Shown here piece by piece: positions 11,896 to 24,098 of a stretch of 64,000 nucleotides of DNA. The position numbers were made by a program, and so were the translations under genes. The notes beneath the pieces are model-generated. The model ran no database searches. It had not been told where the DNA came from and was given only the letters and a program-made list of their open reading frames with translations. Positions within the stretch are counted from its first letter, which is position 1; each line of letters begins with the position of its first letter. The stretch is from Tigriopus japonicus (lineage: Eukaryota > Arthropoda > Copepoda > Harpacticoida > Harpacticidae), in assembly GCA_010645155.1 (NCBI GenBank), contig CM021312.1, forward strand, positions 478,898 to 542,897. Reading direction: 5' to 3'.

Positions 11896-12148
11896 ATGTC
11901 TGCTCTAGAACAAATGCATAATGAAGGAACTGGAATCTGGCGTTTTTCTGGCGCTTTTTTGAAAAAAATCTGGCTGCGAATTTCGATATCTGGCGTTTTT
12001 GACAGGTTGATCTGGCGTTTTGGTCTCTAATTACCTGGCAGCCCTGAATTGACGTCCATACAACCCTGAATTCGCATCCCTACTCTAGAGGGCTAACTTC
12101 GATCAAAGTCCTTGGTGAGATCGGCCGACTGGTTCAGAGCCCGACCTC
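11896..12148 (+). repeat. TGGCG block and leader of the ORF-bearing repeat, copy A
   Basis: Contains atctggcg repeated five times, ending in ggtctctaattacctggcag. Related copies lie in reverse at 28066-28222 and 32868-33012. It leads into the ORF at 12149. Confidence 0.7.
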
Positions 12149-12811
12149 ATGGATGTTAATATCAATCCTAATGCAATCCCTCAAAGTCCAGCCAATGATG
12201 TAGAAGAAGAGGAATCCTTGGACTCGGCCCAAAGGTCCCATCAGGCTAATGTGGAGGAAAGCGTCATCGAGCCCACTCAACTCTTAGACCACAGCCACGA
12301 CGACGACGACAAGGGAAATGTCAATCCCGAACAAACCCAAGACAGTGGACAATCGGGGGCCCCAGCCTCAACCAGCAGCCATGCCCAATGTGGTGGTCCG
12401 TCCATGATACCTCTATGCTCGCAGACTGCCCCTTCCCTGTTCAATTCCCGCTCCTCTTGTTGTGCGGGCGGTAGTTTGAAATTGGCCAAGGTTGTTTTGG
12501 AACCCAAGACCACAAGCCAGCAACAAGGGGCATCATCATCCACAAGTGCTGGCTCATTGAAGAAGCATTGTGAAACCCATTCTGAAGAAGACGCAGCATC
12601 AGAAACTAGTTGCCTCAGAAGAATCGTGGAAGACCTTCCCCCTGAGTGGAACGGGTTACCGTCTCAAGAGAAAAGGTTAACATTAAAGCGAATGGCTGAG
12701 GAGCTTGAGTCCAAGGCTCAGGAGTATAAATCTAAGGCTCAGGAGCATGAATCCGAGGCCAAATATATTCGTCTGTTCCTCCAGGGCTCCCGTCCTGTTT
12801 CTCCCGCTTGA
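12149..12811 (+). CDS. Repeat-encoded protein with C-terminal coiled coil, copy A
   Basis: A 220-residue frame of unknown function. The N-terminal half is acidic and Ser/Gln/Pro-rich (low complexity). The C-terminal 60 residues contain LPPEWNGLPSQEKR and a heptad-like helix built of repeated SKAQEHES units, probably a coiled coil. A second copy at 27966-27310 on the other strand encodes 218 residues. The two length differences are each exactly one codon (an extra Asp in the acidic run and an extra Glu near the middle), and both end at the same TGA. That suggests coding constraint, or recent duplication of an intact ORF. No known gag, transposase or nuclease motif is visible. It may be an accessory ORF of a transposon. 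Confidence 0.6.
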   Translation: MDVNINPNAIPQSPANDVEEEESLDSAQRSHQANVEESVIEPTQLLDHSHDDDDKGNVNPEQTQDSGQSGAPASTSSHAQCGGPSMIPLCSQTAPSLFNSRSSCCAGGSLKLAKVVLEPKTTSQQQGASSSTSAGSLKKHCETHSEEDAASETSCLRRIVEDLPPEWNGLPSQEKRLTLKRMAEELESKAQEYKSKAQEHESEAKYIRLFLQGSRPVSPA

Positions 12812-13310
12812 GCGAGCCAGGATGCGGAACCCTCCACGTCAGAAGGCCCTTGGAACAAACCGATTCTTGCCGTCCCACCTGGATTGCGGCATTTAGGCCT
12901 GTCTCTGATTTCCAATCATTCTTTTCTCACGCCCACACCTCCGGCCATTGATCTATCGCCGATATCTTCCGAGTCCCTTCCTTCGATCACACCAGAACCC
13001 GAAGACGATTTTGAAACTGCTACTTAGATTGACTTGGCAAATTTATTGGAATTACATGACAACGCACACAATTTTGTGGAAGCAAGAGCTGACCCTTTTC
13101 TGTGGATGAAATCAACCAAACACAGACCTCCCGTGACATATTTTGTTCTGAAAAGCTGAATACAAGTTCAAGCTCACTAAGATTTTCACTTTGACAATCA
13201 CCAACACTACAAAGAACTTCGAATTCTAGGATAGAATAAAACATGTAGTAGGGTTAATGAAGTCTAACAACAGGCTGGCCATAAATGAGGGATGGAAATG
13301 TACTCGTACA
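12812..13310 (+). repeat. 3' part of the ORF-bearing repeat R3, copy A
   Basis: Non-coding continuation of the repeat, including gaaactgctacttagattg near 13010-13030 and the stretch around aacatgtagtagggttaatg near 13240. It matches, in reverse, 27096-27309 and 25215-25528, which are separated in the other copy by a LINE insertion. Confidence 0.7.
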
Positions 13311-14367
13311 AAGGCATGCAAAATTTTGACATTCCTTGCTTTGGGGATTATGCAAGATAGCAAGGTTCTTCTTTTGCAATCTGAAGATATGTTTGTTTTA
13401 CGGCTAGTGGGGATGCAATCGTGAATGCTTGGTGCAAGTGCTCGTTTTAGATCATGTTTTGAAATGAGCTGACAAATACGGGGCCAAGACATCAATGTTA
13501 TAATACAGTTTGTTCGAGAGAGGCGAAGTTTAGACAAACCTAAAACTTCTTATGAACTTGAAAGTGGGGTTCCTCATTTCATCGCAAGATGAAAAGTAAC
13601 ATAGCATTCTGTGAAGAGTCCTGAAAGAGTACGGGTAAAATATATATTTCGAGTAAAATCCAAAAGAATTTCCGTCATCGATGAAAAATATGCCAAAAGT
13701 TGTAATTTGTTGTGAATTAATATCGAAAAAAAATCCCAATTTTGATTAAAACGTCCAACAAGCGTAATTCTTGGTGCAAGTTCCATTTAGTAACTTAATC
13801 CGAAACCATCTGCAAGCAAAATTTGTTTGACACTCTCGGCAGGTGTGGTCGATTACTCTTCTTTTTTTAATGATTTTTTACTTGATTTATTTTATGATTT
13901 CTTTATAATATAATGCCTTTGGGCGACATTCCCGCCGAAACGAAACATTCAAAACCTGCTTCAACGGCCATCGGCATCTGGAAATTAACTGGATACTTTC
14001 ATGATGGTTTGAATTTCCAAAGCATTTCTACCCACTATGTATGTAACTACAAAATGGGATAATTATGATGTTTGACACGTTGATGCGAAGTTGATGGACA
14101 ATAAGATTTGGTCAGGAGCACTGTATTATCACAATTGATAATAAAAATCTATTTCATCAACGAGAAGTGGTAAAAAAAGAAAAGAAACATTTCACAGTCT
14201 CACCACAAGGGAAACTCCTAAGAATAAACATAAATGATTCTTTTTCGACAACTTCATTCAACCAACGTGTTTATGTGTGTGGGTGTGGTTGTAATTATTT
14301 TAGCAGGACGATAGGATCCATCAAAGTTCCATGGCAATCCACTCTCCGTAGACGCGATTGCGTGGTT
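13311..14367. other. Unassigned sequence and SND1 3'UTR
   Basis: No gene supported. The right part must contain the 3'UTR of the minus-strand SND1 gene; a minus-strand AATAAA (tttatt near 13886) is a possible but distant poly(A) signal. Confidence 0.35.
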
Positions 14368-17300
14368 TTAGCGATTTCCAACGCCAAACTCTCGCGCATC
14401 ATCGCCGGTGATATCGCCATACTCCCAAATGTTAAGATGCTTCTTCTTGGCCGTTTCCATGGCTTCCAGATAGGAGTCAACCAACTTGACAAGCTTTCGA
14501 CCACCCTTCTTTTCCGCGAGAAGAAGACCTTCGCCCACGAGGTTCTTCACCAGGTCCTCGTTGGAGCTAGGATCGGACAAGGTCACATAAGGCGTGCCAC
14601 CCACGCGATATTCTACGTTCAGGTTCAACGTCTTGTCCAAAAAGTCCTCTCGCATGGCTTGCAGACCCAGGGCATTGTACTCCTCCTACAAGATGAAGAC
14701 ATAGCATGAAGTGAAATAGGTGCCGAGGATATTTATTTGCTCAACAACTTACATCATCGGCTAATTTGGCCAAGGCAATGCAATACTCCTTGGCGAAAGG
14801 CGTTAGGCCGGTAAAAGAGGACGGAAGCGTGCCCACTTTTGTTTTGGCGATGGTGGCTCGGTTGCCGTAGTCCATGTACAACACGCTCACTTCACTGGGT
14901 GTGACCTTTTCCACTTTGGCACGGTACCATTGGTCATCCACAAACTTGGCCGCACAAATATCACCTAAGGACAGGATTTTATTTTTAAAGGAGGAGTCGT
15001 ACTTCATCACAATGATATCGAATTAATGGCCCATTGAAAGCCGCGAGATTATGCTGTCCCCCTAAAAACAAGCATCAATTCCCACTCACCTTTTTTGGGT
15101 TGGTAGGCTCCGGCCAGAGGCGGGTTAGAGGAGAACTCGTTGCGGATCTCTTTCATGAGTTGCTCCAATTTGGGTCCCTCATCCACGTGCTGGGCGTAGA
15201 TCTTGGCATCGGGCGTGACCTCGGTGACGCACACCTTGATGTAGTTCACTTTCCGGTCCTCATCCTCCTTTTTGTCGTCGTCTTCGTGAGCCAGATCGAG
15301 TTGGGCTTGAGCAGCGGCCTTCTCCTCTTCCTCGTTATAATTGGCCCAAATGCGCTCTCGACGGCGTTTGGCATTCTCTTCGGCAGCGGCAATTTCTCGC
15401 CCGTAATTCGTGCGGTCAGCCGTGACATGAGCAGACGCGAATCCGTTCTCGACCAGTTCAACCGAGACGTTCTTTCCATCGGTGTGCATCCATCCGATGA
15501 AGTTGCCGCCCTTGTCCATGGCTTCAACTTCGATATCGACCTCTCGATGGAGGGCCATCTCTTTGACAAAGGCCAAGGCTTCATCTCCAAAGGGCTCACC
15601 CGCACTGGATTGACCTCCGGGCGTGCTTCGCGAGGCTCGCGGACAACTCACACCGGAAAGCAACAGCGTGATGACGCACGTTTCCCTGGGAATGTAAACG
15701 CGGAATCGCGATCCGGAGGCGGCAAACTCGACCACACATTGCATGCGACCCGCTCGCTGGAGGAATGGGAAGAACTGCTTGCTCTTGGCGACATCACCCG
15801 AAATGTCGGCGATTCGTCGAGTGGGAATGTTTTTCTTGTCGTGCATGCCCTTGGTCGATTTGATGGCCTTGTCCTCGGCGGCCAGGAGATCATCGTAGGC
15901 CGAGCTTCGTTGATCATTATCAGCGGCGTATCGCACAACTGTGGCGAGACCTTTGGCCACCAAAGCCTCGGCCACGTTCACGCCTCCGATGGTGACGGTC
16001 GCGCAATGCTTCTCGGGGAAATCGTTGTTGGCGGGTTGGATGTAGTCGATGGTCACGTGGACATTCTGACCTATCAGCTTTTTGCGGAGGAATTCTCGGG
16101 CCTCGAACATGAACGGAATGTCGTAAAGAGGTCGGAAAGGTCCACCACCCGGAGCTTTGGGTCGATCAGCGGGTTTGCCGGCCTCCCCTGGACCACCCAA
16201 TCGCGGTGGCCGAATCGAGGCCAAATGGATCTTCTTAATATCGTTTTTGCTTCGTTTGACCATAACGGCATCGCCATTGACGATCTCGATGACCTTGCCC
16301 GTGAAGGTCTTGTCCTTTTCGCTAATGACCGGTCCAGTGGGTCCGGCAAAGTCTTTCCAAAGTCGGAGTTTCTTCTCCTTGGCATCAGCCTGAGCCTTGC
16401 GGTATTTTTCTGGACCACCCGTCACACATTGGAGGGACCAATCCACGCATTTGGCAAAGCCCTCGCGCAACAAGGCTTCGGCAATGTTGCCATTGGGATG
16501 GATCACGCTGCCCACAAAGTTCTTGTTGTTGACCGATTCCAAGATGATTTCAACCTCGCGTTGGAGGAGCCGCGACTCGGTGAAATAATGGGCTTCCAAG
16601 GCATATTTCTCGGCCGTAGCTGGGTCAGGCTTCCCGTCACTACCCATTCGCACACTCGGAGCCTGAAACACGCAACGGACAATATTTCATCAAACACCAC
16701 TTCGTGCTTGATACTCCTATTTACTAATACTTACTCGAACGCCGGACATCATCAAGGTGATGTGGTGAAAATCGGGCAGAAGGAAGGCTCGCACAGTGGT
16801 GCCGTCCCTGACATGTTCGATAATGGCTTTTACCGGCTTGCCACCCATTTGGTCCACGAGTTGCCGGGGGTTATCCAGATCCCAAGTGATTTTCCGCACT
16901 CCCACCGAGCTATCACCCGACCAAACGCCTTTACCCGCCGCTTTGGCCGCCTCTTGAGCCTCTTTCAAAACCGCATCCGAGGAGTTTTCTCGCACACGGG
17001 CCAAGCCTTCGGCCACAAGCTTGAGAGCCACATTTTCGCCCTTCTCGGGATCGGTGGAACCCACCAAAACCGTACCGAACTCGCGTCCCGAGGGCACGGT
17101 GTAACTGACCGAACCCAACAGAGGCTTGCCCACCAACATTTGGCGGAGGAACTCGCGGGCTTGCCAAGCGAAAGGCTCATCGTCGGTGGCGACGCTGTTG
17201 GGACCGGGTCGACGGGCCAAACGCGGGGCTTCGATCTCGGCCAGAGCCAAAAGACGCTCCGGGGGTGGACCGTTGCGGGGTTGACCGCGGATGATCACGG

Positions 17301-18580
17301 TACCGCCGTCCAACACCTGAAATTTCAAGAAACAATGGAGAATGGAGGAACTTGCGCCGGGAGGATTGGGAATGACAAAAGACCAAGTTCGGATAATCTA
17401 GGATTGGGATCTGCCAGGCAGACATTTGAGTAATACATCTTTTCTAAGATTTTCATTAGACTTATTGCCCACCAATCTTTTGCGTCGTCTTCAATTTCTT
17501 GCAAAGAAATGGACAGATTATCCGTCGATGTGTTTCTATGACCTTTGGCCCATTCAGATCTTAAAATTAGAACCAAGGCCTCCACATATTCTACATCATA
17601 CCTTCACTTTTTCAGGGGTTTGTTTGGACAAAAATTGAGCTATGAAAAATGATGGAACTTGAGCCATGAAAATTTAGCAAGTTATCCGTTAAAGGTACTC
17701 GAAATGTCATTGTTTTTTTTACATAATCATCTTTAGTTCCATGGGATGTCGTGCATCTTGCACATTTGATTTCCCTGAAGCCTCATGATTAAGGCCCGGA
17801 AATAAATTTTTAAAAATATAAAATATTTTAAAAATATTGATCAATTTTTCGTCGATTTTTTTGAATATTTTGTCTTTTTCAAGGAAAAATTAAATATATT
17901 CTCGAGTATTTGAGTCAGAAAAATATATCAAGCAAAATCGAAGAAAAAAATGAACCACCAATGCTCAAGAGGGCTTACCAAAAATGAACAAAAAATACAA
18001 AAACCTCCACAAAATGGCGTTTGTACTAAGAATATAGACATTCACGACCAAAACTACCGTCATCCATGAAAAAATTGCACCATCTATTATTGCGAATTGA
18101 AAATTATATTTTTGAATCAATTACATTCAAGTATGCCTCCAAAAAAGGCCAAATCCATCAAATTCAACAGAGACGAATTTTGAAAATCGGTGCACACAGA
18201 CAAAAATACCAAATAATGGCCTGGTCAAAAAAAAAAGTATTTCTTAAATATTCGGCTTTCGACCACTTTTTTGCAAATATTTTTCCGGGCCCTACTCATG
18301 ACCGATGAATACACTAAAATCCGACCACGACCTTTCAAAGCCAAAATCCACGTGGCCTAAACTATGTCCGCAACCTGTTGGGATTTCAATCGCCAAATTT
18401 ATCCGCGTCTTCCATCATCCTGCATCACGTTGAATCCCATCATAAACGGATTGAATGATGCTTTTTCGAGGTAGGTAATAGTCTTCAATTTACCTGCTTG
18501 CAAATCCCGGAGAAGAATTGCTTGGGTGGAGCGTTGTTGCTCTCGGTAGCCGAATTGTTGGCCGCTTCCGATGAACTCAT
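14368..18580 (-). CDS. SND1: Tudor-SN / SND1 (staphylococcal nuclease domain protein)
   Basis: Five minus-strand exons with consensus splice sites and consistent phases: 18580-18494, 17316-16735, 16662-15090, 14964-14753 and 14685-14368, giving about 923 residues (the human protein is about 910). Tudor-SN is a multifunctional RNA-binding protein of RISC, splicing and stress granules. It consists of four SN repeats, then a Tudor domain embedded in a fifth, split SN repeat. Visible blocks include EAREFLRKKLIGQNVHV, a second SN repeat opening with FTGKVIEIVNGDAV, and the Tudor segment GDICAAKFVDDQWYRAKVEK with VLYMDYGNR, whose aromatic residues bind symmetric dimethyl-arginine. The protein ends EFGVGNR. 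The ATG at 18580 opens a 29-codon Ser/Asn-rich first exon followed by a 1177-bp intron. It is divergent from WDR77. Confidence 0.96.
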
Positions 18581-20243
18581 GATACGGATTGATGTTCAAC
18601 TCTCTCGATCGAAGGATGCAAAACTAAGCGAAAGGCAATTTCTTCCCGAGAAAAGAAAGATCCGGGAAGAAAACCAACCAAAAGAAGAGAGAAAAAAAAC
18701 AAGAAGATTGGGTTGGGGTCAAATTCAGCTGAGCGGGGAACGGGAACACTCTGTTAATCGCTCATGGAGATCAATCGATCGATGGATGGCGGGCCAAGAA
18801 AAAGCGGAACTCGAATTCCACGGACAAAATGAGGATCCGGACACGTCCAAGACACACGAGAGAATAAATAGCCGAACGAGGAAGAGAGGCGACTGTATGT
18901 ACTGTCTGTACGGACTGATGGACAAGAACACTATCTCAAGTTGTCGGCGCTCCAACGCGTTCACAGCCAATCACGAGCCAGCGTGGCCGGAAAATGAAGC
19001 GTCTCCGCCAATCACATGCGAGATCAGGCACTTTTGACGTCGCACCACGAATGACAACTCGAAACTCAGGGTGACGAGAAGGGTCTTTTCCAAAAACGAC
19101 AGTGGCGTAGCCTAAGAATCAAAGCGCGGCATATGGGAGGAATATTGGAAGATTTATGGTAAAGTTATAGAATTTGGACTTGATTTAAGCCTAATGATGA
19201 GATCTTTAATGGCGGATATGTGGGATGAGTGGATGGGGACAAACGATGAAACCTTTCAGACAAGTCACGTTGGTGGAGGCAACAGGCCGGCCAACGGTGA
19301 CGTCATAGATCGAGTTGGACGGAAGTACCCTCCAACGGGCCGGGTTTTATGGGGTCTAATTTGGGCTTTGAAATGAGGACGTAGGGTTTATGAGGATTGA
19401 GGTAGAAACCTAGGTGTATTAATTTACCCATGATTTGGTTTTTAAAGGCACAAAGTGTAATGATAGCTTATAGTACCCGTTCTTACAGAGCCGTCGGGAC
19501 AACCTCGTCCTCCATTTCCGGTTCAGGAAGACGCGAGCACGAATTTTGTTTGGAAAAACCTGGCCAAAAAGAAATAGTCAAAGTCTATGGGCATGAAAAA
19601 TGTTTCATTCTTGAAATCATAAAATAGTTCCCGTTAAAAACATCAGTACGATTGGACTAGAAATTGAAACATTTTTTAGCTCAAAGAAGTTCTTTTTTGG
19701 CTATGACATTCAGGGTTGCCGGAGACTAACGGCCAAATCAATTTTTCTTCGAATCATAACTGTGAGTAAACTTCATTAAACAATCACTTTTGTAATTTTT
19801 TTTAATGGTCATCATTTTGAACACACGGGGCGTTGTCTATGTTATTTGGGGCATTTCTATAGTTATTAGTCTTTGAAATTTCCGCAAGATTGGCTCAACT
19901 CGTTCCCAACGCAAAGTAAATGAAAGCATCCCTAGCCCGAATCTCCACGCCAATCGCACAAAAAAACTTCTCAAGACAAATAAGAGTCTTATTTTTCCGA
20001 TTTTTTTGAGCTAATTCTCCTAACTAAGGTCTTTATTGATAAAAACTTTAAAAATCAACTTCAATCGCCTTAAAAAAGTGCCTTAAACCGGTCAAACGCA
20101 TCGTTTTCAACAACTTGTCCGTCAAAATCAATCTCATACGTCTAGAATTTTTTTCTCTTTATGACATATCTCAATCAAAACAAACATCGTTCCCCGAAAA
20201 ACGAGTCTCGTCTCGAAGTCGAACCGGTTCGTCACTTTTGATC
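18581..20243. promoter_or_regulatory. Intergenic region between divergent SND1 and WDR77
   Basis: 1663 bp between the two start codons. The part next to SND1 is rich in GATCGATCG-like words and purine runs. No TATA box was convincingly placed for either gene. It should carry both promoters. No other gene was seen. Confidence 0.5.
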
Positions 20244-23200
20244 ATGGGACAAGATCAACCCCCCTCATCCGATTCATCGTCCACGTCCGCCCAAATCCCG
20301 ATGGCCCAGCCCAACCGGGTGCCACCCCAAGGGCGTGTCCCTCAGGCTGGTCCCGCCCTGACCGACAGTGCGGTGGGTGGATCGTCTTCAACTTCGTCAT
20401 CATTCCAGTTTGACAGCCGGTATCACGCGTTGCCCGCCGATCGAGCTCGATTGCCCGATCACCAATTCGTCCATTCCAACTACGTTCCGGTTCAAGTGGA
20501 TCGACATTTAAATAATATTCTGCTGAATGAAGGTGATGATGAAGCGAGAAAGAAGAAATGCGATATTTTTAAGTTGAAGGGGGTCAAACTTGAATCTCAC
20601 CGCTGAATTTTAGGGTCATTTTGGGGTTAGTTGCGGATTTTTCCAACGCTAAAAGGAATGTGATTCCCCGGAAACGGTAAATAAGATATAGAATGAACTT
20701 TTATGTTAAATTTGATGCACCAACGAGTAATTGATGGCAAATCTGGACAACCCTTGAACAGTGGGTTGATCAGGATTAATTTGAAAACAGTTATCTAACC
20801 CCGTTGTAAAAGTTGTGAGAGGATTAGTGTTTGTGAGCTATGGGTTGTGAGTTTTTGCGTTTGTCTGAAAACGGAAATTATACACGTTTGTTGGCAATAT
20901 GAGCGTCTTCGTAACATCTCCTGTTTTTTATAACTTTTATACTTTTTATATTTATATATACTTTTTATATAATATTTATATATTATTTTTATATTTTACA
21001 TTTTTAGTAACCTCTACCGACTAAGCAGAACGATTGAAGCAAGACCTGCTTATATATTTTTATCTTTTAGTTTCTTTAAATAAATAGCTAAAAATCACTT
21101 TTGTAATACGAGGACGACATTTGACTCTTCAAACACAACAATTTTAGGTGATTTTCATGATTGAAAGTAATGGTTTTACTAGCAAGCTCTCGTCATCTGA
21201 CATCTTTAAGCTTCTTCACATTTCTTTTCGTTCAGCGTGTTCAACGCCAAAGTCTGCTCGCTATTTTCATAAAATCGAACGTCTTTTTGAGACTCTAGGT
21301 TGGCTTGTGTGGCCGAAAAAAATATTAAATGATGCTAAAAATGTTTCTTTCCGCTTTGTTTGGTAGGTGGTCATATGTGGCTCAGTGCCTCCACATTGAG
21401 TGGTCGGTATTGGACGGGCTCTTTGTGGTACTACGTGACTCCACCGCAAAACGAGACCGTCAAGCCCGCATTGTCTTTGACTGGAACGGACACGGATCAT
21501 GGAATCACGCACATCTTGCCCTATGGTTCCGATAACAAACAGGTAGGCACGACTTATTCTAAAACTAAGCGAGTTCAATGAGTTGGTCAATCTTCAGCAT
21601 GACCTCGATTCTGTTGGTGGATCGCTTTTCAAGATATGTTAAGAGGAATTTGGTAGACATTCCTTACGGAATTTCAAGCTTGTTTCTCGTTTTTATGAGG
21701 GCAAAGAACTGAAAAGTGGAGTGAGAACGCAAATTGGATATAAGTAGGCTCTTGTCAAACCCTACCGGGTGTTTCAAAAGAAACATAACAACCAACTTTA
21801 TCATCTATGATAAAATTCAATTAAAAAAAAAAATTAAAAGTGATTGAAACTTAACATGAATCTTACACTTATTGCCAATGCTTTGTCAAACACTTGGCTT
21901 GAAGAGCCGTCAGTAAAAGCAATTTCCCCTAGTTCAATATGAAGGCGACAATGATTTTTCCCATGACGGGTCATTTTTTGTAAACAAAGCGTGTGTGATT
22001 CCGATGTTTTGCTCCCTCCCGAAATTTGGCTAAAATCGAAAATATGCTAAATTAAGGGAGTAACAACTCGTGCATCTAAAGAATTCTTACCTGCCGCATC
22101 TTACCTATTGTCTACCGCAATAACGGACATGGTTTCCTGTTCGTTCTTTATGAATCATGTGGGGCTAGTAGTATTACTCTAAAACGGTAGATTCTTAATA
22201 TATCTGAAATTCAGGGGATGGACGTTATTTTCGGAAATATATCGAAAGACATTATATTCAATACCCGGAAGGAAATACTCGTTTTACCGGCAGAGGCCTG
22301 GCGAGTAACCATCCAATCCCTGACCGACCCTACTCTACATTACTATCAAAAATAACCAGGAAAAACTGCACCTAAAGATTCATTAGACCCGCTCATATTT
22401 TGACGCTTTTCCAGGTCTTGATTGGCTTGGATAACGGATCATTGGAGCTCCATTGCCTGGGTCTCTCGGAAAGTGCTCAAGACGAGAAGAAGCCTTCTTA
22501 TTACTATTTGGATCGAGTTGGCACATTCCAAGAACACGATGACATAGTCAGTGGTCTAGTCTACACTTCCGGACGTTCACAGATCGTGAGCGCGTCACAC
22601 GACCAAAATCTCGTTCTATGGGATGCAACCACCTTGGCCAAATTGGGCGAAATGAACAATGCTCACCGTGATCTTATTCTGGGCTTGACTTCCCATCCAA
22701 AGGAGTCGCATATTCTGGCCACGGCTAGCTTGGATGGTCGAGTGCCAATCTGGGACATCAGAGAGAAGAAACTAGTTCAAGGTTAGCGATCCATCACTGG
22801 GCTACGTATTTTAAAAAGAATTATTTTTTGGCATTTTTATCTTTTTTGGAAATGAAGTGCTTTATAAGGATGAAAATCACGTGCCATGTTCGCTCCAATT
22901 CGTCCCGGATGAAGATCATTTTATGGTGGTGGGGTGCCGTTCTGGTCACTTGATTCTTTTGGATACTCGAAAAACTGATTTACCGTTATCGGTACATACT
23001 GATTCCTTCTCGGAACAAATCCACGAGATCACTTTTGACCACTCCAGGTAAAACTATATGAATAGTTATGCTTGAGCATAGATATTAAAGCATGACTTCG
23101 TTCCAGTCCCGGGCACACTTTTGCCGTTTCAGCCGATTCGACTGTGGTAAAAATCTTTGGAATCACTCCTAATTCTGATCTCACGGTCCAGTAAGTTATT

Positions 23201-23393
23201 CTCAGTTATTGAATCATGACGTCTTTGCTCACTGATTTAGCTTTGTTACAGAAAAGCCAACAAAAATCACACTGATTTTGTTAGGGGAATGGCTTGGCTT
23301 CCTAAATCGGAGGAAAAAGAATCTTCTACCGAGGTCTCAACCTTATTGAGCTGTGGTTGGGATCAAAAGATCTGTTGGACACAGTTGGATTAA
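20244..23393 (+). CDS. WDR77: Methylosome protein 50 (WDR77/MEP50)
   Basis: Six exons with GT/AG borders and consistent phases: 20244-20532, 21367-21542, 22415-22781, 22858-23047, 23107-23190 and 23252-23393, about 415 residues. MEP50 is the WD40 partner of arginine methyltransferase PRMT5 and presents substrates such as Sm proteins, histones and Piwi proteins. Exon 2 carries the family signature LSASTLSGRYWTGSLWYY. Later exons contain WD repeats (QNLVLWDATTL, GRVPIWDIREK), the EHDDIVSGLVY block and the C-terminal LLSCGWDQKICWTQLD. The N-terminal exon is Ser/Pro-rich and longer than in vertebrates. The ATG at 20244 has A at -3 and G at +4; an upstream in-frame ATG at 20115 is less plausible. 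An AATAAA overlaps the stop codon (23392-23397) and another is at 23469. Confidence 0.93.
21764..22010. repeat. ccgggtgtttcaaaagaaac repeat, copy 1 (in a WDR77 intron)
   Basis: A segment starting accgggtgtttcaaaagaaa recurs in the same orientation at 24526-24720, with shared blocks 'aacacttggcttgaa' and 'aagcaatttccccttc'-like sequence. The start resembles ends of mariner-like elements, but no opposite terminal repeat or transposase was found. Confidence 0.55.
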
Positions 23394-23491
23394 TAAACCT
23401 GAAATCTGCATTGCATTTTCAAAAAAATTGATAAAATGGACAATGATGATAATGAAAATTTTGTAGTCAATAAAGACAGACTATCTTTTAA

Positions 23492-24098
23492 CTAGATGTT
23501 CTTGTGTTTTCTCTCCCGTTTCTTGCTGCGATTCTTTTGCGGAATTGAGGTTTTAGTCACAAAGGAGGAAGTGTCATTTTGAGTAGTGGACAAGCTTGGA
23601 TCCAGGGAAATATCTGGGGAAAGTGTCTCACTTTCCTCCTCCAGATCTAAATCATCCATGGATTTGGCGTAAAACCGATCAGTATCATCTAAAGTCATGG
23701 CTTTTTTGTCGCTGAGATGCGTTTCATTGTTATCGTCCAAGGAAATCGAGATTGGCTCGATGTAGTCATCTTCATCGTCAGTCTCATCGATATACTCAGC
23801 TTTCTCATCTTCACTATCCTCAAGATTAGTTTCGTCATTATCCTTTTCAAGGAACTCGGTCGTAATTTCCAAATCTGCCCCAATGATTACTTCAGTACTT
23901 GATGATTCGTTCCTCTTTCCTGGATCTGATCCATTTTTTCTGATCAGCCAATGATTTTTCCAATCCTCAAACTAAAAATTGAAACGTGATATTTTTCATT
24001 CTTATTCTTGAGCAGATTGTGCAAATATGGAATTATAGTTACATCTAGAGATTGGTCTAAAGGGTCGTCATCCAATTTGGATTCTTTGAGAGACCGAT
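23492..24098 (-). CDS. Acidic protein, C-terminal exons (unrecognised)
   Basis: Two exons are supported: 24098-24043 (acceptor TTTTTTGCAG, donor GAT|GTAACT) and 23971-23492 (acceptor TTTTTAG), joined in phase 0. The visible protein has a FEDWKNHWLIRKNG motif, a long run of Asp/Glu-rich sequence with DETDDEDDYIEP, and a strongly basic end (KKRERKHKNI). I do not recognise the family. Upstream exons were not found between 24099 and the N gap. It is tail to tail with WDR77: the stop codons are 98 bp apart, so the 3'UTRs probably overlap. Confidence 0.55.

Noticed and set aside
15034..17433. 799-codon plus-strand ORF
   Set aside because: Shadow of the SND1 exons on the opposite strand; its composition (many His, Gly, Leu) reflects the antisense of coding sequence and it crosses real SND1 introns.
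18498..19037. 179-codon plus-strand ORF
   Set aside because: Overlaps SND1 exon 1 antisense and its upstream region; Lys/Arg/Glu-rich random frame with no family resemblance.
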